A stretch of DNA of 64,000 bases, taken from the NCBI GenBank assembly GCA_001972305.1, contig BDDD01000051.1:724113-788112 (forward strand). Direction: 5' to 3'. The position numbers and the translations under genes were made by a program. This DNA comes from Cephalotus follicularis. Taxonomy: Eukaryota > Streptophyta > Magnoliopsida > Oxalidales > Cephalotaceae. The notes beneath the pieces were generated by a model, which saw only the letters and a program-made list of their open reading frames with translations, had not been told where the DNA came from and ran no database searches. The first letter of the stretch is position 1; each line of letters opens with the position of its first letter. Shown here in pieces: positions 10,773 to 23,213 of the stretch.

Positions 10773-10777
10773 AATGA
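10763..10777 (+). promoter_or_regulatory. Four-codon uORF overlapping the MYC2 start
   Basis: ATG CGC ATG AAA TGA encodes four residues. Its stop (10775-10777) overlaps the MYC2 ATG (10774-10776) as ATGA. A scanning ribosome meets two upstream ATGs (10763, 10769) within 11 bp of the main start, which could lower or condition MYC2 translation. Confidence 0.6.
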
Positions 10778-12792
10778 CCGACTACCGATTATCAGCGACA
10801 ATGAATCTGTGGACGGACGACAACGCATCAGTGATGGAAGCGTTCATGGCATCCGATCTCTCAGGCCTATGGCCTCCACAACCCCAGCAGCAGCAGCAGC
10901 AGCAGCTACAGACACCGCTACAGCAGCAATCCTCGGCTTCCACCTCTGCCCCAGCAGTACCCACAATCCCTCAATCCCTCTTCAACCAGGAAACCCTCCA
11001 GCAACGCCTCCAGGCCTTGATCGAGGGGGCCCACGAGAGCTGGACCTACGCCATCTTCTGGCAATCATCCTACGATTACTCGGGTTCACTTTTGCTCGGC
11101 TGGGGTGATGGCTACTATAAAGGAGAAGAAGATAAAGCCAAGTCTCGAAACAACAATAACAAGCCCTCCTCGTGTTACGCTCTCGAGCAGGAGCACAGGA
11201 AGAAAGTTCTTCGAAACCTAAACTCCTTGATTTCCGGCAACACGGCTGCCCAAGACGACGCCGTAGACGAGGAAGTCACCGACACCGAATGGTTCTTTCT
11301 TGTTTCCATGACTCAATCGTTCATCAACGGAGGTGGGTTGCCGGGTCAGGCGCTTTTCACTAATAATCCGGTCTGGGTTACGGGTTCGGACCGGTTAGCC
11401 GGCTCTCTTTGCGAACGAGCGCGGCAAGGGCAGATTTTCGGGTTGCAGACGATCGTTTGTATACCGTCGGCAAATGGGGTCGTTGAATTGGGGTCCACGG
11501 AGACGATTTATCAGAGCTCGGATCTGATGCATAAGGTAAAAGTTTTGTTCAATTTTGGGAATATGGAGATCGCTTCGTGGACGATGAGTGCTAATCAAGA
11601 TCAAGGAGAGAATGATCCCGCTTTGTGGATTAACGACCCTGGCGGGATCGAATTAACTGGAGGAGTTGGAGCAGGAGGATCAGGGAGTAGTATCCCGTCC
11701 GGATCGGGTCCGGGTCCGCATCAGAAAGGGATTATTTTAGAGAACCCCAGTTCGAGTTCTTTATCTGGGAATCCGACTGCTATTCATTTGCAAGGCAATG
11801 GTCAGCATCAGCAGGCACCCACACAGAGTTTCTTAACTAGAGAATTGAATTTCGATGGGGTTGATGGTAGTAATGGTGGTTTCAGGCATGCTATGAAGCC
11901 GGAATCCGAGGAGATACTGAATTTTGGAGAGAGTAATAAGAGGAGTTGTTCTAGTGCAAATGGGCATTTGTTTTCGGGTCATTCCCAATTTGTGGTGGAA
12001 GAGAATGATAATACTAGTAAGAAGAAGAGATCACCTGCTTCGAGAGGGAGTAACGAAGAGGGGATGCTTTCATTTACTTCCGGTGTTATTTTGCCCTCTT
12101 CTGGTGTGGTTAAATCGAGTGGAGGTGCTGTTGATTCCGATCACTCTGATCTTGAAGCTTCTGTTGTTAAGGAGGCTGATAGTAGGAGAGTCGTAGACCC
12201 CGAAAAGAGGCCACGGAAACGGGGGAGAAAGCCTGCTAATGGAAGGGAAGAGCCATTGAATCATGTTGAGGCAGAGAGGCAGAGAAGAGAGAAGCTTAAC
12301 CAGAGGTTTTACGCATTACGTGCTGTTGTTCCTAATGTGTCTAAGATGGATAAAGCTTCACTTCTCGGTGATGCTATTTCGTATATTAATGAGCTTAGAA
12401 CCAAGTTAGAAGGTGCAGAGTCTGAGAAGAAGGAAGTACAGAGTCAATTGGATGCAATGAAGGAGGAATTGGGGAGCAAAGACCCGCGGTCAGTGCGACC
12501 TCCAAGCGAACAAGACCTCAAGATGTCGAACCGCAAGTTGATTGAAATGGATATCGATGTGAAGATTATTGGATGGGATGCAATGATTAGGATCGAATGT
12601 AATAAAAAGAACCATCCTGCAGCAAGGCTCATGGCGGCTTTGAAAGAGTTGGACCTTGATGTGCACCACGCCAGTGTGTCTGTGGTGAATGACTTGATGA
12701 TCCAGCAAGCCACAGTAAAGATGGGGAGTAGGTTTTACACGCAGGAGCAGCTCAAGGTAGCGTTATCAACCAAAGTAGGTGATACCAGATAG
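10774..12792 (+). CDS. MYC2: MYC2-type bHLH transcription factor (jasmonate signalling)
   Basis: A nuclear transcription factor of 672 residues in one exon, as usual for this subfamily. MYC2 proteins bind G-box DNA and drive jasmonate-responsive transcription. JAZ repressors hold them inactive through the JAZ-interaction domain, and MED25 contacts the activation domain. The N-terminal MYC domain spans about residues 73-262, starting near [16 protein letters not shown]. The activation segment [11 protein letters not shown] is at about 164-174. A poly-Gln run lies at about 38-44. The basic [13 protein letters not shown] is at 478-487. The bHLH region is at about 496-545, with the G-box-contacting His497, Glu501 and Arg505. 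A C-terminal ACT-like region is at about 590-665. The start MTDYRL...MNLWTDDN matches the family. No disabling change is seen. The close paralogues MYC3 and MYC4 are possible alternatives, but length and N-terminus favour MYC2. Confidence 0.95.
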   Translation: MTDYRLSATMNLWTDDNASVMEAFMASDLSGLWPPQPQQQQQQQLQTPLQQQSSASTSAPAVPTIPQSLFNQETLQQRLQALIEGAHESWTYAIFWQSSYDYSGSLLLGWGDGYYKGEEDKAKSRNNNNKPSSCYALEQEHRKKVLRNLNSLISGNTAAQDDAVDEEVTDTEWFFLVSMTQSFINGGGLPGQALFTNNPVWVTGSDRLAGSLCERARQGQIFGLQTIVCIPSANGVVELGSTETIYQSSDLMHKVKVLFNFGNMEIASWTMSANQDQGENDPALWINDPGGIELTGGVGAGGSGSSIPSGSGPGPHQKGIILENPSSSSLSGNPTAIHLQGNGQHQQAPTQSFLTRELNFDGVDGSNGGFRHAMKPESEEILNFGESNKRSCSSANGHLFSGHSQFVVEENDNTSKKKRSPASRGSNEEGMLSFTSGVILPSSGVVKSSGGAVDSDHSDLEASVVKEADSRRVVDPEKRPRKRGRKPANGREEPLNHVEAERQRREKLNQRFYALRAVVPNVSKMDKASLLGDAISYINELRTKLEGAESEKKEVQSQLDAMKEELGSKDPRSVRPPSEQDLKMSNRKLIEMDIDVKIIGWDAMIRIECNKKNHPAARLMAALKELDLDVHHASVSVVNDLMIQQATVKMGSRFYTQEQLKVALSTKVGDTR

Positions 12793-12902
12793 GCATTGCA
12801 CGGAGCATAAATTGGGTAACGATTTTATAGGACCGGGAGTTTCTTTGTTCATGTTGTAGGGCTCTGGGACATTTTAAGGCTCCCGGGAGCAGTCAGCTCT
12901 GT

Positions 12903-12934
<32 letters not shown>
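12903..12934. repeat. (TA)n microsatellite in the MYC2 3' region
   Basis: An imperfect TA dinucleotide run interrupted by ACA lies about 110 bp after the stop codon, probably in the 3' UTR. Confidence 0.9.
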
Positions 12935-13247
12935 CTGTTCCTATGCTTTCTTTGGTAGTTTTTAGTATTATTTTGTGTTTTTTGAGGTTAGAATTGGACC
13001 GAAGGCTTCCAACTGATGAGTACTTGGTCTGGGTTCTGAAGTTGTGTAAGGATGAACATTAGTAGGCTCTGATCAAGGCAAAACTGGTTGTGTTTCGCCA
13101 TTGATTTGTTGTCCGTCTTCATTGTGTATACTTGTTATAAATTCGAACATTATGATTTCCCTGGGTTCTATAACTGCCTATAACTGTGTAATTGAACTCT
13201 CTTTCACTTGTGTATCCAGGAGTTTTTTACCTCACCAAGAAGGTGAA

Positions 13248-13435
13248 TAATTTTTGTTTATTCTGATGATCTTTTTCCCTTAATTGCCTTTCCTGATTAT
13301 GCTTGCTGCATCACATACTTGTTTGTGTGTTTTTGGTGTCTTAATTTTTGTTTATTTTGATGATCTTTTTCCCTTAATTGCCTTTCCTGATTATGCTTGC
13401 TGCATCACATACTTGTTTGTGTTTTTTTGGTGTCT
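13248..13435. repeat. 94-bp tandem duplication
   Basis: Two head-to-tail copies of a 94-bp unit (13248-13341 and 13342-13435) begin TAATTTTTGTTTATT and differ at only a few bases. The start of a third unit (TAATT) follows. High identity indicates a recent duplication downstream of MYC2. Confidence 0.9.
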
Positions 13436-15289
13436 TAATTAAGGGTGTTTTTCACCCATGTTATTCAACAACTTACAGTTCATGTTAGTTGTGCTGATTA
13501 TCATTTGCAACCTTAGATTGAATTGCGGGAGTGAATGATACTAAATCTAAAAAATAATTTGTTCCTGTGGGAGTGGGAGTGTGGAACTGCTTCTTTACCC
13601 TTTTTGATGAGTTAGATCGCACTGATCAATGACTAGTTACTGTCCCCCCTTATATGAAGATCCCAAGCTTTATTCTTATCCTTGATTCTCATTTGTAAAC
13701 ATGGCAAGTTGGTTCCCCTTTCTGGTAAAGCCTGATGACCCCATTTAGTGCTGAAAATGCCAAGACATACATAAATGGTGGGGAATGGTCTAATAAATTT
13801 GGAACCCAACTCTCTTTCAGGTAAAATGTGAATTCTGTATGCTCGAATGTTCATCAACTTTGGACATCACTTTTTATACTGCAATTACACAAACATGAAA
13901 TCATACCAGAAAAGATGTATTATTTGGAATCTTTTTGTTTGCTTTCTGGTGTTCAAGTATGCCTTTGTGAACGTTAATACTTTGTTTAAGAGTTTTCAAA
14001 CGAAGGGGAAATAAAGGAGAGTGTTAATAACTAAATAAAAGAAAGACAGAATTGATAGTTGTTTTTCTTTAATTATGTTTGGATATTTTCGAGAGAAAAG
14101 AAAAGAAACTACATGGTTTATGTTTGTTTGGACGGAGAGAAAATAAAATAAAAACTAATATTTAAAACAAATTTACTTATATTTTCTTATTAGATTATTT
14201 TTGAGTTAAAGAGATTACCAACTGATTGATGCAAAAAGGGTGCCAGAAAAAGGAGCTTTTGGTTTGACGCCAAATTAGGAGAGACAACACACAGAGTAAC
14301 AAAAGTGAAATATGTAGAGACAAACAATAATACTATGAATAGCAATTAAAAGACTATAGCTATTACAGTAACTTTTTATATATTATAATATTATTAAATT
14401 AAATTAAAAAATAAAAAAAGACTATCATTTAGTTAACTAAATTAAAAAATGTGATGTGTCGTAACTTTAACAGTTTTTGTTAATTATATTTTTAGTTATT
14501 ATCCATAACATTGTTCATAAAGAAAATATTCATTTTATCAAAGACATGGGTAATTTTGAAATATCAAAAACAAAACATGGACTATTTGGAGATATTTGAA
14601 ACTACAATAACATAATCATTCTTTTTTCTCCATTTTATCTCAAATTTGGTGTGATAAGAAAAACGAGAAAACTAAAAAAATTAACCCTTAAATTCTCTTG
14701 TTTTCATTTTTTGTGAACACAACCAAATAAGAATAAAAAAAAATCACGTAACTCTCTTATTTTTATTTCTAGTTCAATCATCCCATCCAAACAAAATGTA
14801 AAAGACAACAAAAGGAGTTAGCTCTTCAGCTCAACTTACCCACCCTTTGTATTGAACTTAAACTAAGACTATGTTTGTTGGGTAAAAATAGCTTATCGTG
14901 AGTTATTTTTCTTCTTTCTAGTGTTTGGGTTACCTAGGAAAATTAGTAAGAAAATAATTTACAAGTGAAGAGAAAATCTAATGAAACCAAGGTAAAACTT
15001 CTCAAAAAAAATAAAATCGTAAGTTATTTTCCAAGCCTCTTCGTCTCACAAAATTCACCGTCAGTACTGTTGATACAAAAATTCTCTCATCAACAGTTTC
15101 TTATGTAAAAAGGTTTAATTTGTTAGGAGAAACACTATAAATACTCTGAGAGAATGGTAGTGATGATTTTCCCTGCACAAAAAAAACAAACTAATCGAAG
15201 GTCCATGAGGGTTTTCTCCCGGGGACACTCCGATTCTTAAGTCAATAATAGACAAACTTTAGTGTATGAAAATAGCGAATCTGGATTAT
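13436..15289. other. Intergenic, no gene recognised
   Basis: AT-rich spacer with no ORF of recognisable homology. Short stretches near 14070-14800 have purine-rich and Agrobacterium-unrelated AT simple sequence, possibly old MITE remnants, but no matching ends were established. Confidence 0.5.
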
Positions 15290-15556
15290 GTTTTTGATTC
15301 TGATATTTATAGGAGATGGATTATAACTAACTTACTTGGCTTGCGAAGGTAATGTGCGTTTCCCTGAGGAAATACCGAGTAATTCAGAATTTTCATAATT
15401 CTCCACAAGATTTGGCGCCATAACGACATTATGCGTTATCTTCCCTGATTTTGAATAGTAACACATGACTACGTGTCTATAGCTCTGAAAGACACCTGAC
15501 CTATTCTCTCGAAGACACGTAACAGTGCATACGAACTGAATTTTTCCCATATTAAG
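15290..15556 (-). repeat. Dispersed repeat, copy B (LTR-like)
   Basis: This is a diverged copy of 8740-9022 in the same orientation. It shares the TATTTATAG box, the GCGTTATCTT block, CTACGTGTCT, TAGCTCTGAAAGACA and the end TTTTTCCCATATTA. It is probably an LTR fragment of the same retrotransposon family. Confidence 0.6.
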
Positions 15557-17063
15557 TACCATTCATTGTCGTCGTCCATAGCCCACCAAGATCTCTCTTA
15601 CCAAGCTCGTTTTCTACAATTTTTTATTTGTTTTTTTTTTCGTTCTTAGCAATAGCCGCAATCAACTTCATGCGAAATTTTGTGACAGTTGATTTATTGT
15701 TACCAATTCCAGTTAAATCATTTTTGCGTTTAGATACGCATGAACTCACCTACGTCATTAGAGCATCAAATTTCTTTTAACTTAGATATATGTTTTGAGA
15801 GTCAAGCATTTGTCATTATATTTTACACAACTTAATACTATTTAATTTATTGTATTAAGTAAAACTTTAAAATTAATGTAATACATTAAATGATGTAAGA
15901 TATGTTAATAAATTAAAACAGATAATAATATATCTTATCTCATGTTTTGATAATATTATATTAATATTTTTGAACTTGAATATTTGTGCATAATTATTAG
16001 GAATGTTTTTATCTTACATAATACTTTATTTATTACGTATGTGTATCTTAAATTTTGTTGTTAATTTTGGAAACATTAATTAGTGTAAATTGACTAAAAA
16101 ACTAATGGAAACTCTGACGTTAAACGTGTTACATTCAGAACAAAACTTATAAAAATAAGTTTATAAATGTTACATAGGCAAATTTTCATATAGTCTAAAA
16201 TCGGATTGTTACACTACATTTCATATATCAAAAAAAAAAAAAAAAGACAATGATTTATCCTGAAACTTCCTCATTGGGGTATCAAATTTTTTCGCCTTAA
16301 TCAGCCTTTATGCTTCCATAGCATGCAGCTTTAAGATCATAAATCAGCAGGTGAATTCACTGTCAAGCTACAAAGCCTAGATTTCACCCATGTGTTAATG
16401 TCCTTTTCAGTGTCTCTATTGGTACTGCGGCTGGCCCCTCCTTCCAGCTAGCGTTTTCATTTGCTTTCTTTCCGTTAATGTGAAAAACGTGATAATTACT
16501 GTATATTGACGGTGTGGAAACAATTATAGTGTCACTGTAGTTTGAGTAATATGATACATATTTCATGTATTTTTTGATATCTATTTGTCAAAGACACTTG
16601 CCAACAACGAAATAAAGAAAAATAATTTGAGTATGTATATATATTACGGTATTATTAGAAGTTTTTTAATACGGAAAGTATAAGGTTATAAACGAGTCGA
16701 GTTTTATGTTGTTTAGACTAGATTCGTAAATTTATCGAGCCTTAAAATCGTGTTCATATTTGTTTTTTAAACTTATCAAACCTTAAAATTGTGTTCGTAT
16801 TCATTCATTAAACTTATCGAACGAATAATAATTGTTCGCGAACGGTTTGGTTCGTTCCTTAATTCCAAAAAATTTATGAAAAAGAAGACTAATTGAATCT
16901 TATCTTTTATGCTTTAAACTAGATGGTGGTTCTAACACTTTAGTACGTGAAGATGAACTAATTAGAAATTTTAATTGATTTATAAATTTAAATGAATGAT
17001 CTACATAGATTAACAATTAAATACAACGATTGAATTTATAAAAAAGTCAGGATAAATTACTAC

Positions 17064-17197
17064 TTGGTGATAAATCTTTTAGTTTGCCACTCTATCTTAC
17101 ATCATTCAATAGAATGCATTAATTTCAAGGTCCATCAAGTAGTATTGAGTGATGTAAGATCGTGTGACAAACTAAAAAGTTTGTCACCTATCTCTTT
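17064..17197. repeat. MITE-like fold-back
   Basis: Arms of about 45-50 bp are imperfect inverted complements. The left arm contains TTTTAGTTTGCCAC and TCTTACATCATTCAAT. The right arm contains ATTGAGTGATGTAAGA and GTGACAAACTAAAAAG. The loop is about 40 bp. Size and structure suit a miniature inverted-repeat element; the target duplication was not resolved. Confidence 0.55.
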
Positions 17198-19270
17198 ATA
17201 AAATATTAATCGTAAGTATGATACTTAAAAATGTCAGTACACTTGTAAACTACATGTCTATAATTGAGTTCTAAATTATTTTTTATTGATTTATTCACGA
17301 ACGTTAATAAGTCGAACTTATCCTTATCCAAATTCGATTGATTAAGCTATCAAATCTTAAAATCATGTTCGTTCATTAAATTTATCGAACAAATATTAAA
17401 AAACTATTATCAAATCGAATCATGAGTTACTCACGAGCGATTTAATTCGTTTACACTATTACGTAGCATGCATAGAAAAAAACATAAAGAAATAAAGATT
17501 GACTTGATACATAAACGACACTATAAAAAAAGGAGTACATGTGATATATGCAAACTAGATCTCTGGAAATGTAATTTTGGGACTTCTTATCTTGTAAAGT
17601 GTATATTCTAACTTTGGCTTACACCATCTCATACGCATGCTTATGGATCACTAACCAGAACTAAGCCATTTAAATGCTATACTTTTATCTTTCCACTCAT
17701 TCATTATTACCATGTTTAATAGCAATACATGACCACTACTATATATTATGACTTGGTTGTTGACATCTTCATTTACAAAACAACAATTTTCTTGTTGGGA
17801 ATAATTTCTAGTAGGAGACGAAGTCTTATGTAATATTTCATGGTGAGAGCAACTACACCTGGATTTGGGTAATAAATAAATGTAGGATTGTATGGTTTAT
17901 ATATGGCATCCAAATTTAATGCATAATTCAATATAAAGTTTTAAGACAAATTATAAAATTTCTTTTTCAAAGTTTCATTGAATTTTAAGGATGCAATATC
18001 AAGTTTTGATTTGGATAAACCGTAAATTTTACTATATATTTCAAAGTTGTCTCTAAGTTTCGATTTGGACATACGGTTAAGATTCTATTTCAAATTGTCA
18101 TTTTTTATTCAAATTGGGTCAGTCAAACGTAGACAAAACATTTGTGTGCCTAACAAAAAAAAAATTGTTATAAAAAAAGAAATTAGTTTGACTGTAGTCA
18201 AAATAACAAAAATTGGATTAAAAAAATAAAAATAAACTAATCTAAAACTTTAAAGTAGTTTGTTTAGATTAGAATTTGATGGGTGAAACAAAATAGAGTT
18301 TTGGGGAAAGTTATGTTATATGGTATATGACTAATAATTGTTTAGAGACAACATGGTTGACTATTAAGCCTAAAAATAAAGTAAGAGAGGAGGGAGGGTC
18401 CCATATTACACTATCTAGCATGAGATATCTATAAAGACAAGTGATTCAAATATATGCATTTAAGAATTAGGAACAAGTTGCAGCATTATAAATGGTTCAC
18501 ACCCTACTATTATAACGGATGGAGCCCAGTAATTTATGTACAATAATAGCTGGATTATTGTACCATCCCCATGTATTATTTATTATTTTTTTATTTGGAT
18601 AGTGATCATCTTTTATATATATAGTATATTTTGTCTTTTATATCAATTAGTTTTTATATCTATAGATTATATTTTGATAATATAACTCTTGGATCGTATG
18701 TTCTATTTATATAAAATATACATGTTAACTTTTAAGTTATTTGGATATCTCTAGATCATTCATCGAATACGTTATTATTTTGCACTGAATGAGAATATTA
18801 TAAAACTAAATATGAAAATTATAAAATGGTTAAATTTTAAAAAAATATATGAAATAGTTAAAAAAATTTCAATTAATTTAAAATTTGACATGGTAGATCT
18901 ATACATATAAATCATTTATTTCAATGGTTGAATTTATGAAATATGATCCGTAGATCCGCTAATTAAAGTGATATATAACAAGCTATATTTGTCACTTCAT
19001 ACCAAACTTGTAATTTGTATTTTATAAATTTATTTTATAAATTTTATGTTCTATGTACGTAGATCATATATGTCAAATTTCAAACTAATCAATATGTAGA
19101 TATATTACATTGAACATTNAATATATTGTTAAAAATATTAAATAAACATAAAATATTAACATGCATGTTATACATATATAATATTAAATTCAACAATGAG
19201 ATTTATAATTATAATCATTAAATGTAAAAATTAAAAAGGACATGGAGCTTAACTTACGTACTATATGTCA

Positions 19271-19279
19271 AAATATATA
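19271..19279. repeat. 9-bp target duplication of the MULE, left
   Basis: AAATATATA, repeated exactly at 20777-20785. The AT-rich context lowers its weight slightly, but it abuts the TIRs exactly on both sides. Confidence 0.8.
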
Positions 19280-20776
19280 GGGTAAATTACACAAAAACAC
19301 TTGAGTTTTATCTCCGTTGACACTTTAACACCTGAAGATTTAAAACAGAAACTTTGACACTTATGATGTTGTTTGGTAGACAGTTAGACACCTGCCGTTT
19401 ATCTTCTGTTAGTCGATCCGTTAGTTTTACACCGCCACGTCAGCATTATATTAATAACATTTTGTTAATACCAAAAATACCCTCTTCAGATCTCTCTCTT
19501 AAAACACACACACTTATTTGACGGATTGGGCATGGCAAAAGGAGATAGCAGCCGACAGAGCTATGGGGAGGGATGGGGCTGGGGGGCTGGCGGCAGGAGC
19601 AAGAGCGCCCACCAGTGGAGAGGGGGAAAAGTGGGCTTCGTCGCTCTCTATTGTTTCTATTGCTTTCTCACCTGTTCTTTCATCTCACAGATTCTCTCTA
19701 TCTTGGTGTTTTTGTTTTGCGGCTATGAGTTTGTGTTATTGACAACGGAAGCTACGGATTTGAGTGGGTATTGAAGGCATGGTGGCGCTCGGTGGTTGAT
19801 GTGATTTCGGGTTTGTGTTATTGACAACGGAAGCTACGGATTTGAGTGGGTATTGAAGGCATGGTGGCGCTCGGTGGTTGATGCGATTTCGGTTTCAATT
19901 TGTTTGTGACAGGTTTGTTGATGATAACGAATTCATGTAGGTGATGTGGTAGTGCCGCTGGTGTTGTTGAGGCTATGGTTTGGATTGCTCTGTTTAGGGT
20001 GTTATGCTTATGAGGTGGTGGATATGGGGCTGTGTTTCGATTGAAGGCAGGGGATGAATGGTTGTTTATTATCTCTTGGTCGCGGTGGGCTATGATGGAG
20101 TGGCAGTAGAATGGTATCGGTAGCTGGCTCTGTTTTTGTATTTTACAATTCGTTGTTTAAGGAGAAGGTAGTGGTTGTTTGTTTGTGAGGCTGATGTTTG
20201 TGGGAACTATGGCGTTGTGAGCTTGATCTTGTTTTCTCTTCTCTTTTTTTCAATTACAATTGTTTGTGAATTTATTTTTCATTAATTTGATTGTGGTTGT
20301 GTGTTTGATTTTGTGTTTATGGGGGTAAGGCTACGTTGTGAGTGTTTGATGATGATAGTTGGTGTGTCTTTGTGTTCATAGCTTTGTTGCAGGTTGATCA
20401 TTGGTGTGCAGTAGCGTTGGCAACTAAACAGCTGCACAGTATATAACGCACACAAATTCCACAACAAGCAAGAAGAAAAGTTTATGGGTACTTACTATTG
20501 TCAAAGGAACAAAACGAACGACATGGGTTTAACTAGAGAAGAAACCTGCTAATTTGCTAGAAAGTGATGAGAGTAAGGGATGGGGCAAGCAATATTGTAT
20601 TTCGCTAGAAAGGAACAGTAGTATTGTATTGCCAACGATGACTGATAAGGGTAGTTTTGTACTTTGCAATTTCTGTTAAGAACGTTAATAATGAGGTGTG
20701 ACTTTGTCATTTTGCAATCTTCAGGTGCTAAAGTGTCAACGGATGTAAAACTAAGGTGTTTTTGTGTAATTTACCC
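19280..20776. mobile_element. Non-autonomous Mutator-like element (MULE)
   Basis: The element has about 62-bp TIRs with roughly six mismatches, starting GGGTAAATTACACAAAAACA at 19280 and ending as the inverted complement at 20776. It is flanked by a perfect 9-bp duplication, AAATATATA, at 19271-19279 and 20777-20785. Nine bases is the Mutator target-duplication length. There is no transposase. The inside is GC-richer than the surroundings (19520-20150) and includes short ORFs (from 19526) with no recognised homology, so it may hold captured host sequence (Pack-MULE type). It also has an 82-bp tandem duplication. Confidence 0.85.
19729..19892. repeat. 82-bp tandem duplication inside the MULE
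   Basis: Two nearly identical head-to-tail units (19729-19810 and 19811-19892) begin GTTTGTGTTATTGACAACGG and differ at about one base (GATGTGATT versus GATGCGATT). The duplication happened recently, within the element interior. Confidence 0.92.
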
Positions 20777-20785
20777 AAATATATA
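20777..20785. repeat. 9-bp target duplication of the MULE, right
   Basis: AAATATATA, the exact copy of 19271-19279, directly after the right TIR. Confidence 0.8.
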
Positions 20786-23213
20786 TGTATTCTTTTTTTG
20801 TCATATATTTACGACATAACTATGATCCTTGTAATGGACTGAACTGGATAAGACAATTTTATTATATGATAACGAGATATGACATAAATTCTTTTTGTTG
20901 TTATTATTATTATTATTATTTGTTATTCTAAATTATAATAAATTCATAGTCTTTATGAACGATGAAGCGAACTAGATTTGATCAGCTAGCGAAGTGAAAA
21001 TGCCATGAACTGTAAGTATATTTAGAGAAAGTATATTTCCATTCCACTAATGGAGTATTCACTCGCGCGATTCTATGAGCCATGAGCCACATTGGGGATC
21101 ATGTACCACCGAATTTTAAAAAAAAATTAAGAACTTATATATATTAATAAAAGAAGTACAATTAGCATTGTCACTGCACTTCTTTCTAATCCAATCTAGC
21201 ATTGAAGAAAAACTGAACAATTATTAATTTGAGATTTATAAAAAAATGAAACGAATTTTTCTAAAAGGCAAAGCCCCCTCTCTCTAGTAAAGGCTTCCTC
21301 CTTCTCTATCACGTTGCCAACTATTCAGGCATATACGTAGTCGGCGATGATACGTGACTTCGTTTATCACTTTTTTAAATTGCTTTACGCTACTCGTTTG
21401 CATTTTGTAAGGCAACACGTGACTTCGTTTCATTATAATAATTGTATAATTCTCTATACCAAATAATATGGAATTAAAATCTTGACTTCGCCTTTGGCTG
21501 TATTGATGATTCATATGATTAATTTTTTTTTGTCACTGTTTGTTGCAAAGATGCAGTGGTCCAAAAATCCATATGATACTAATACATTTAACAGTGAGAG
21601 GATATGTTAAAGGTTCTAATTTGTATTAAAAGATAAGTGTGTATTAATTTTCTCGTCCATCAGGAATTCTCACTATCTTTCCAATTATATTGACTTTTTT
21701 TTTATATTAGTCGGAGAGACACATGCTAGTAATCTTTATGCTTATCCTTATAGTTTAACTTTATTAAAAAAACATTAAAACATTCAACTTATATACTTTG
21801 ACCTCAAAAAAATAATGCAATATGCTTAGACATAACTTATTTATAAATTATTACAGTGACATTTTTATATAGGATATTCACTACAGGAAAGTGGACTATT
21901 TGCTACGTTTGCAAATACTAACAGGTGCACTCGTAGATAATTATTATCGAGAGTCTCGGCGAAGGTTGAATATTTGCTAGAACAAAATTCTCTCATAAAT
22001 AGTATGACTCTTGTGAACAATCCAACTTATTGCGAAAGCAACATTCTCTTTTGGAAGAGCTAAGCTCCCACGAAAGAATATGTCTATTTAATAAAAACTT
22101 AATTGTTATATTATATTGGTATTTTATAAAGAGAAAAAACTTGTGTATTTCTCCGTAAAAATTTTATTGAATTACGTAAATTTAGTATTGTTTTATTTTT
22201 ATCTAATTTTTTATTTGTTTATTATTAATAAATTAAACTGATAATTTGATATCAAAACGTCTAATTTACCGAATGATATCAAATAAAAAAAATACCATAT
22301 TTTCTCGACAGTTTCACGTCATTCTCGACGGGCTTCCATTCATGCATCAGGAATGCATACATATATTTGCAAGTACTACTAGTCTACTACTAGGGATTGC
22401 CTATAAGTGTCCAAAATTCAATATCCAAATGTGAGGCTTGAACTTGTGTAGCCAGAAAGTTGGACTTGAGTGCACTTAAGTGGACAACATTTGTGACAAA
22501 CATCTTAATTAGGGAATAGTTTCTCATTCAAGAGGGTGACATTTTTTACTATGGTTAATAATTATCTGTATAGGATTAATATCCATTCTAATAAGCAAAC
22601 ATTCTTCGTAATTTTGGTTCATTAATTTACTTCATACTTAGAAAAACTACCCTTAGATTAAGAAAACAGAGATATACAATCAAAAAAAAAAAAAAGGTTG
22701 ATTTTTGTAGATAAACTGCAAAAGAAATAGTTCAATCCCACCATTCTAATCACTTATATTTCCTCTGATTTTGGTCACATATGTCATCGACTCCCTCATT
22801 AGTTACACTTATTAGGCAAACCATAGTGTAATATATGCTTTACCAATTTTAGACTCCAAAACCAACAGGTCATTAATTGGTCATATATAGACTCCTATAT
22901 AGATCTGCTTGTGACAACCTTATTTTAGACTTGGTTTAGCTGTCTTCGCGGGTTATATTTACCAAATTTAACGAGGATATATAATGGTTGTTATTTCCAA
23001 CCAAAGAAAGTTCAATTAACTAATCTGTAACTCATCTGTTAATTTAAGTATGTCTCTATCCCTTGAAATCTTTTTCTAATTAATCGCAAACCTGCTATAA
23101 GCCTAAATGTAACAACATTTCATAACTAACCCATTTCCATTCCATTGTTGCAAGCATACACCAACCCAAAAGAGGCTCTCTCTATACCCTAACCAAAATT
23201 GCTTTGGTTAGCC
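20786..23213. other. Intergenic, one CACTA-type end
   Basis: AT-rich spacer without a supported gene. The only TE signal recognised is the CACTA-like end at 21879. The last 100 bp are the leader and promoter of the small gene at 23214. Confidence 0.5.
21879..21990. mobile_element. CACTA (En/Spm)-type terminus fragment
   Basis: CACTACAGGAAA followed by a GGACTATTTGCTACG-type sequence is typical of a plant CACTA element end. No inverted partner (TTTCCTGTAGTG) was found downstream in the window, so this is likely a truncated end. The end point given is arbitrary. Confidence 0.45.

Larger units (their letters stand above)
15557..19279. other. Intergenic with small repeats, no gene
   Basis: Long AT-rich spacer. 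Two related segments at about 16690-16860 and 17290-17460 share CTTAAAATC.TGTTCG and TTATCGAAC blocks, suggesting remnants of one repeat family. A fold-back lies between them (see 17064-17197). An unresolved base (n) is at 19119. No coding ORF is supported. Confidence 0.55.

Noticed and set aside
14070-14800. Possible MITE between TTGTTTGGAT and ATCCAAACAAA
   Set aside because: The short inverted match could be chance in AT-rich DNA; no target duplication or extended TIR was found.
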